Below, piece after piece: positions 4,438-6,665 of a DNA stretch of 6,665 bases. The notes below the pieces were generated by a model, which was not told where the DNA came from, searched no databases, and was given only the letters and a program-made list of their open reading frames with translations. How positions within the stretch are numbered: the first letter of the stretch is position 1; each line of letters opens with the position of its first letter. A program made the translations under genes and the position numbers. The stretch covers positions 1 to 6,665 of the forward strand of contig DATDGU010000148.1 of NCBI GenBank assembly GCA_036521915.1, written 5' to 3'. The stretch is from PALSA-555 sp036521915. Its GTDB lineage: Bacteria > Actinomycetota > Acidimicrobiia > IMCC26256 > PALSA-555.

Positions 4438-4722
4438 TCAGACGTGGGCGACCACCCACGCGACCCCTTGGAAGAGCCGGTAGCTGAGGTAGATCGCGAG
4501 CGCGACGAGCAGCAGCTTGAGGTGCCACGGGACCGGCGGGGCCTCATCCTCTTCTTCTGTCCCGGGTCCCGGGTCGGGCTTCGCGACCCGGCGGGTGAGG
4601 ACCCGTCGGCGCGGCGCGCGTGCCCGACCGGCGTCGACGGGCCGCCCGCATGTCGGGCAGGTGCCGTCGGCCCGCACTGTGGGCGGCGTCAGGTACCGGT
4701 CGCAGTGCAGGCACCAGGGCAC
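4438..4722 (-). CDS. Small zinc-ribbon protein with C-terminal membrane helix
   Basis: This 94-residue protein starts at a GTG (4722) and begins MPWCLHCDRYLTPPT, with C4-x2-C7 and C22-x2-C25 forming a zinc ribbon. A basic, proline-rich linker (32-50) and an acidic patch (TEEEDE, 55-60) follow. A hydrophobic segment of about 20 residues (about 68-90, KLLLVALAIYLSYRLFQGVAWVV) should anchor it in the membrane, with the zinc ribbon on the cytoplasmic side given the positive linker. It lies 42 nt after der and 31 nt before tRNA-Pro on the same strand, so it is probably co-transcribed with der. I recall similar small proteins beside der in Acidimicrobiia, but no function is known to me. The Shine-Dalgarno is weak (GGGG close to the start), and the start is chosen because the first CxxC pair follows directly. 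Confidence 0.8.
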   Translation of the reverse strand: MPWCLHCDRYLTPPTVRADGTCPTCGRPVDAGRARAPRRRVLTRRVAKPDPGPGTEEEDEAPPVPWHLKLLLVALAIYLSYRLFQGVAWVVAHV

Positions 4723-4764
4723 GCCCCGATTAGAGCAGCCGCCGGGGCCCGGGCACGGCCGGCG

Positions 4765-6093
4765 TCACGGCGTGCGCCGCCGGACGCGCAGCTTCAGCGG
4801 CGCGGGCCCGAGCGCGAACGCCTCGCGGATCTTGCGCTCGAGGTAGCGCAGGTAGGTGGGCTGGAGCGCGTCGGTCGTGAAGAGGGTGACGGTCGGCGGC
4901 TCGCTTGCGCCCTGGGTCGCGAAGAGGATCCGGGGCCGGCGCCGTCGCACCGTGCTCGGCGGGTGCGCGGCCTGCGCTTCCTGCACGACGCGGTTGAGCG
5001 CGGCGGTCGGGATGCGCCGGTGGTACGCGGCCTCGGCCTCCCGCAGCGCGGGCAGGACGCGCACGAGGCTGCGGCCGGTGAGCCCGGAGGTCTTCAGCAC
5101 GGGCGCGTAGCCGAGGAAGCCGAGCCGGTCGCCGACGTCGGTGATGACGTCGCGGCGCCGCTCGGTGTCGCCGTCGAGGACGTCCCACTTGTTGAGGAGC
5201 ACGACGATCGCGGTGCCGGCGGCGTCGATCCGCTCGGCGAGACGCTGGTCCTGATGGGTGACGCCCGCCGCCGCGTCGATGACGAGCAGGGCGGCGTCGG
5301 CGCGGTTCACGGCCTCGAGCGCGCGCACGTTCCCGAAGTACTCGGGTGGCTCGTCGACGCGGCTGCGGCGGCGCAGCCCGGCCGTGTCCACGAAGCGCAG
5401 GGGCCCGTCGGGCGTGTCGACGACGGTGTCGACCGCGTCGCGCGTCGTCCCGGGCTCGTCGTGGACGATCACCCGGTCGTCGCCGACGAGGCGGTTGAAC
5501 AGCGTCGACTTGCCGACGTTCGGCCGCCCGACGATCGCCACGGAGAACGGATGGTGGTCGTCGGCGTCGGTCGTCTCGCTCTCGGGCGGGAGCGCGGCGA
5601 CGACGCGGTCGAGCAGGTCGCCGCTCCCCCGGCCGTGCAGGCCGCTCACCGGGATCGGGTCCCCGAGCCCGAGCCGCGTGAACGCCCACGCGTCCGCCTC
5701 GCGGCGCTCGTCGTCGACCTTGTTCGCGACGATGAACACGGGCTTGCTCGCCCGCTGCAGGAGCCGCGCCACGTGCGCGTCCTCCTCGGTGACGCCGACG
5801 GTGGTGTCGAGCACGAGCAGCAGCACGTCGGCGAGCGCAACGGCCCGTTCGGCCTGCGCGCTCACGAGCCGGTCGAGCGAGCCGACCCCCTCCGTGGTGC
5901 CCTCGGAGAGCCAGCCCCCGGTGTCGACGAGAACGAACCGTCGGCCGCGCCACTCGGCGTCGAGCTCCTTGCGGTCGCGCGTGACCCCTGGGCGCTCCTC
6001 GACGATCGTGCGACGCCCGCCGACGAGCCGGTTCACGAGCGTCGACTTGCCGACGTTGGGTCGCCCGATCACCGCGACCGCAGGCAGGGTCAT
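4765..6093 (-). CDS. der: Ribosome-associated double GTPase Der (EngA)
   Basis: Der is an essential GTPase with two tandem G domains that binds 50S precursors and promotes late large-subunit assembly in the cytoplasm. The 442 residues show the family plan. G domain 1 has GRPNVGKST (10-18), TRD (38-40), DTGG (57-60) and NKVD (124-127). G domain 2 has GRPNVGKST (189-197), TTRD (216-219), DTAG (236-239), NKWD (301-304) and SGL (336-338). A C-terminal KH-like domain follows (about 350-440, ending APLKLRVRRR). An acidic/His linker (ESETTDADDHH) joins the two G domains. Length is normal and no motif is degraded. The ATG at 6093 is chosen because it directly precedes the first G1 motif and overlaps the stop of the upstream DUF512 gene by 4 bp (ATGA), implying translational coupling. 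The frame open further upstream is antisense-like, Arg-rich noise. Confidence 0.97.
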   Translation of the reverse strand: MTLPAVAVIGRPNVGKSTLVNRLVGGRRTIVEERPGVTRDRKELDAEWRGRRFVLVDTGGWLSEGTTEGVGSLDRLVSAQAERAVALADVLLLVLDTTVGVTEEDAHVARLLQRASKPVFIVANKVDDERREADAWAFTRLGLGDPIPVSGLHGRGSGDLLDRVVAALPPESETTDADDHHPFSVAIVGRPNVGKSTLFNRLVGDDRVIVHDEPGTTRDAVDTVVDTPDGPLRFVDTAGLRRRSRVDEPPEYFGNVRALEAVNRADAALLVIDAAAGVTHQDQRLAERIDAAGTAIVVLLNKWDVLDGDTERRRDVITDVGDRLGFLGYAPVLKTSGLTGRSLVRVLPALREAEAAYHRRIPTAALNRVVQEAQAAHPPSTVRRRRPRILFATQGASEPPTVTLFTTDALQPTYLRYLERKIREAFALGPAPLKLRVRRRTP

Positions 6094-6665
6094 GGCAGTG
6101 CGTCGACGAGCGACGCCCCGTCGGTCGCGACCAGCTCGACCGGGCGCGGCAGGTCGTCGAGCGTGCGGTCGTCGAGGAAGCGGTCGCGCGACAGCACCAC
6201 GTCGGGGAGCAGGTAACGGTGCCCGGCCGGCTCGGCGGCGAGCGCGTCGGCGACGTCCGCGCCGGTGAGCAGCCCGGTGACCGCGATGTTGCCGCCGAAG
6301 AACCGGTTGGCGACCGGGACGAGCCGCACCGGGACGCCCGCGTGGCGCGTGAGCGCGGGGAGCAGCGGCGTGAGCACGGCCGCGCCGTACTCGCCGGTCA
6401 CGATGCCGATCGGGGCCGACGGGTCCCCGGCCGGGCGGGGGGCGGTGCCGCGCGGCGCCCGGTAGCCGTCGGGGGGCGCGCCGTCGACCCACGCGAAGAA
6501 CCCGGCTCGCGGCCCCGTGCCGGGGCCGGGGCGGCCGGTGAGGGCGGCCTCGGCGTCGGCGAGGAACGTGCGCGCCATGCCGATCCCGTTCTCGTGCTGC
6601 GCGAACCCGTCGTAGGCGTCGGCGTCGGGGAACGGGACGCCGGCGAGCAGGTAGTACTCGTCGGC
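6090..6665 (-). CDS. DUF512-family protein, C-terminal 191 residues (5' end outside window)
   Basis: The visible part begins ADEYYLLAGVPFP...YDGFAQHENGIGMART and ends with VANRFFGGNIAVTGLLTGADV, YLLPDVVLSRDRFLDD and a LVDALP terminus. These are the signature blocks of the DUF512 domain. Full-length family members are about 400-450 residues with an N-terminal PDZ-like and radical-SAM-like region; that half lies outside the window, so presence of the iron-sulfur cysteines cannot be checked. The molecular function is not established. Association of DUF512 genes with der is recalled from clostridia and actinobacteria, and here the TGA overlaps the der ATG by 4 bp, so the two are one operon. An internal ATG at 6578 is not the start, because conserved family sequence continues upstream of it. 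Confidence 0.88.
   Translation of the reverse strand, partial: ADEYYLLAGVPFPDADAYDGFAQHENGIGMARTFLADAEAALTGRPGPGTGPRAGFFAWVDGAPPDGYRAPRGTAPRPAGDPSAPIGIVTGEYGAAVLTPLLPALTRHAGVPVRLVPVANRFFGGNIAVTGLLTGADVADALAAEPAGHRYLLPDVVLSRDRFLDDRTLDDLPRPVELVATDGASLVDALP

Noticed and set aside
4444..6216. 590-codon plus-strand open frame opposite der
   Set aside because: A GC-rich antisense artefact; the minus strand carries unmistakable Der motifs and the small zinc-ribbon gene.
6094..6492. N-terminal extension of Der by 133 residues
   Set aside because: The extension is almost pure Arg/Ala/Pro noise overlapping the real DUF512 frame; Der starts at the ATG overlapping the DUF512 stop.

Overview
The window looks like a chromosomal segment of a high-GC actinomycete. 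The right-hand gene order (DUF512 protein, Der GTPase, a small zinc-ribbon/membrane protein, tRNA-Pro, all on the minus strand) and its very GC-rich third codon positions suggest an Acidimicrobiia-like lineage. That placement is inference from recalled gene order and composition, not from a search.

Layout from left to right. Positions 1-1029 (minus) hold the first 343 codons of glyA, serine hydroxymethyltransferase, cut by the window edge. Its 5' leader (about 1062-1142) is a clear ZTP/ZMP (pfl-motif) riboswitch. A candidate expression-platform stem follows it and ends just before the ribosome binding site. Positions 1143-1466 are non-coding leader/intergenic sequence with a 20-bp perfect palindrome. 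Positions 1467-1970 (minus) encode an unrecognised four-cysteine zinc-ribbon protein. Positions 1971-2558 are a gene-free stretch with relatively low GC. It contains a terminator-like hairpin, a 9-bp-arm inverted repeat and seven iteron-like direct repeats (2167-2332), most spaced 17-18 bp apart. Positions 2559-2882 (minus) encode a small unrecognised protein. Positions 3006-4193 (plus) encode a complete tyrosine recombinase with all catalytic residues.

The integrase ends about 135 bp from the 3' end of a tRNA-Pro(GGG) gene (4329-4406, minus), with palindromes and TGTTTACAA repeats in between. This is the classic arrangement of an integrative element inserted at a tRNA 3' end. The right end of the element is therefore placed at the tRNA. 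The left end was not found and is probably outside the window.

Positions 4438-6665 are host backbone on the minus strand: the zinc-ribbon/membrane protein, der (EngA, ribosome assembly) and the C-terminal part of a DUF512 protein whose stop overlaps the der start by 4 bp.

The most interesting points are the glyA with its own ZTP riboswitch lying on the element side of the tRNA junction (possible one-carbon cargo), the iteron-like array, the putative recombinase arm sites, and a C-A mismatch in the anticodon stem of the tRNA used as attachment site.
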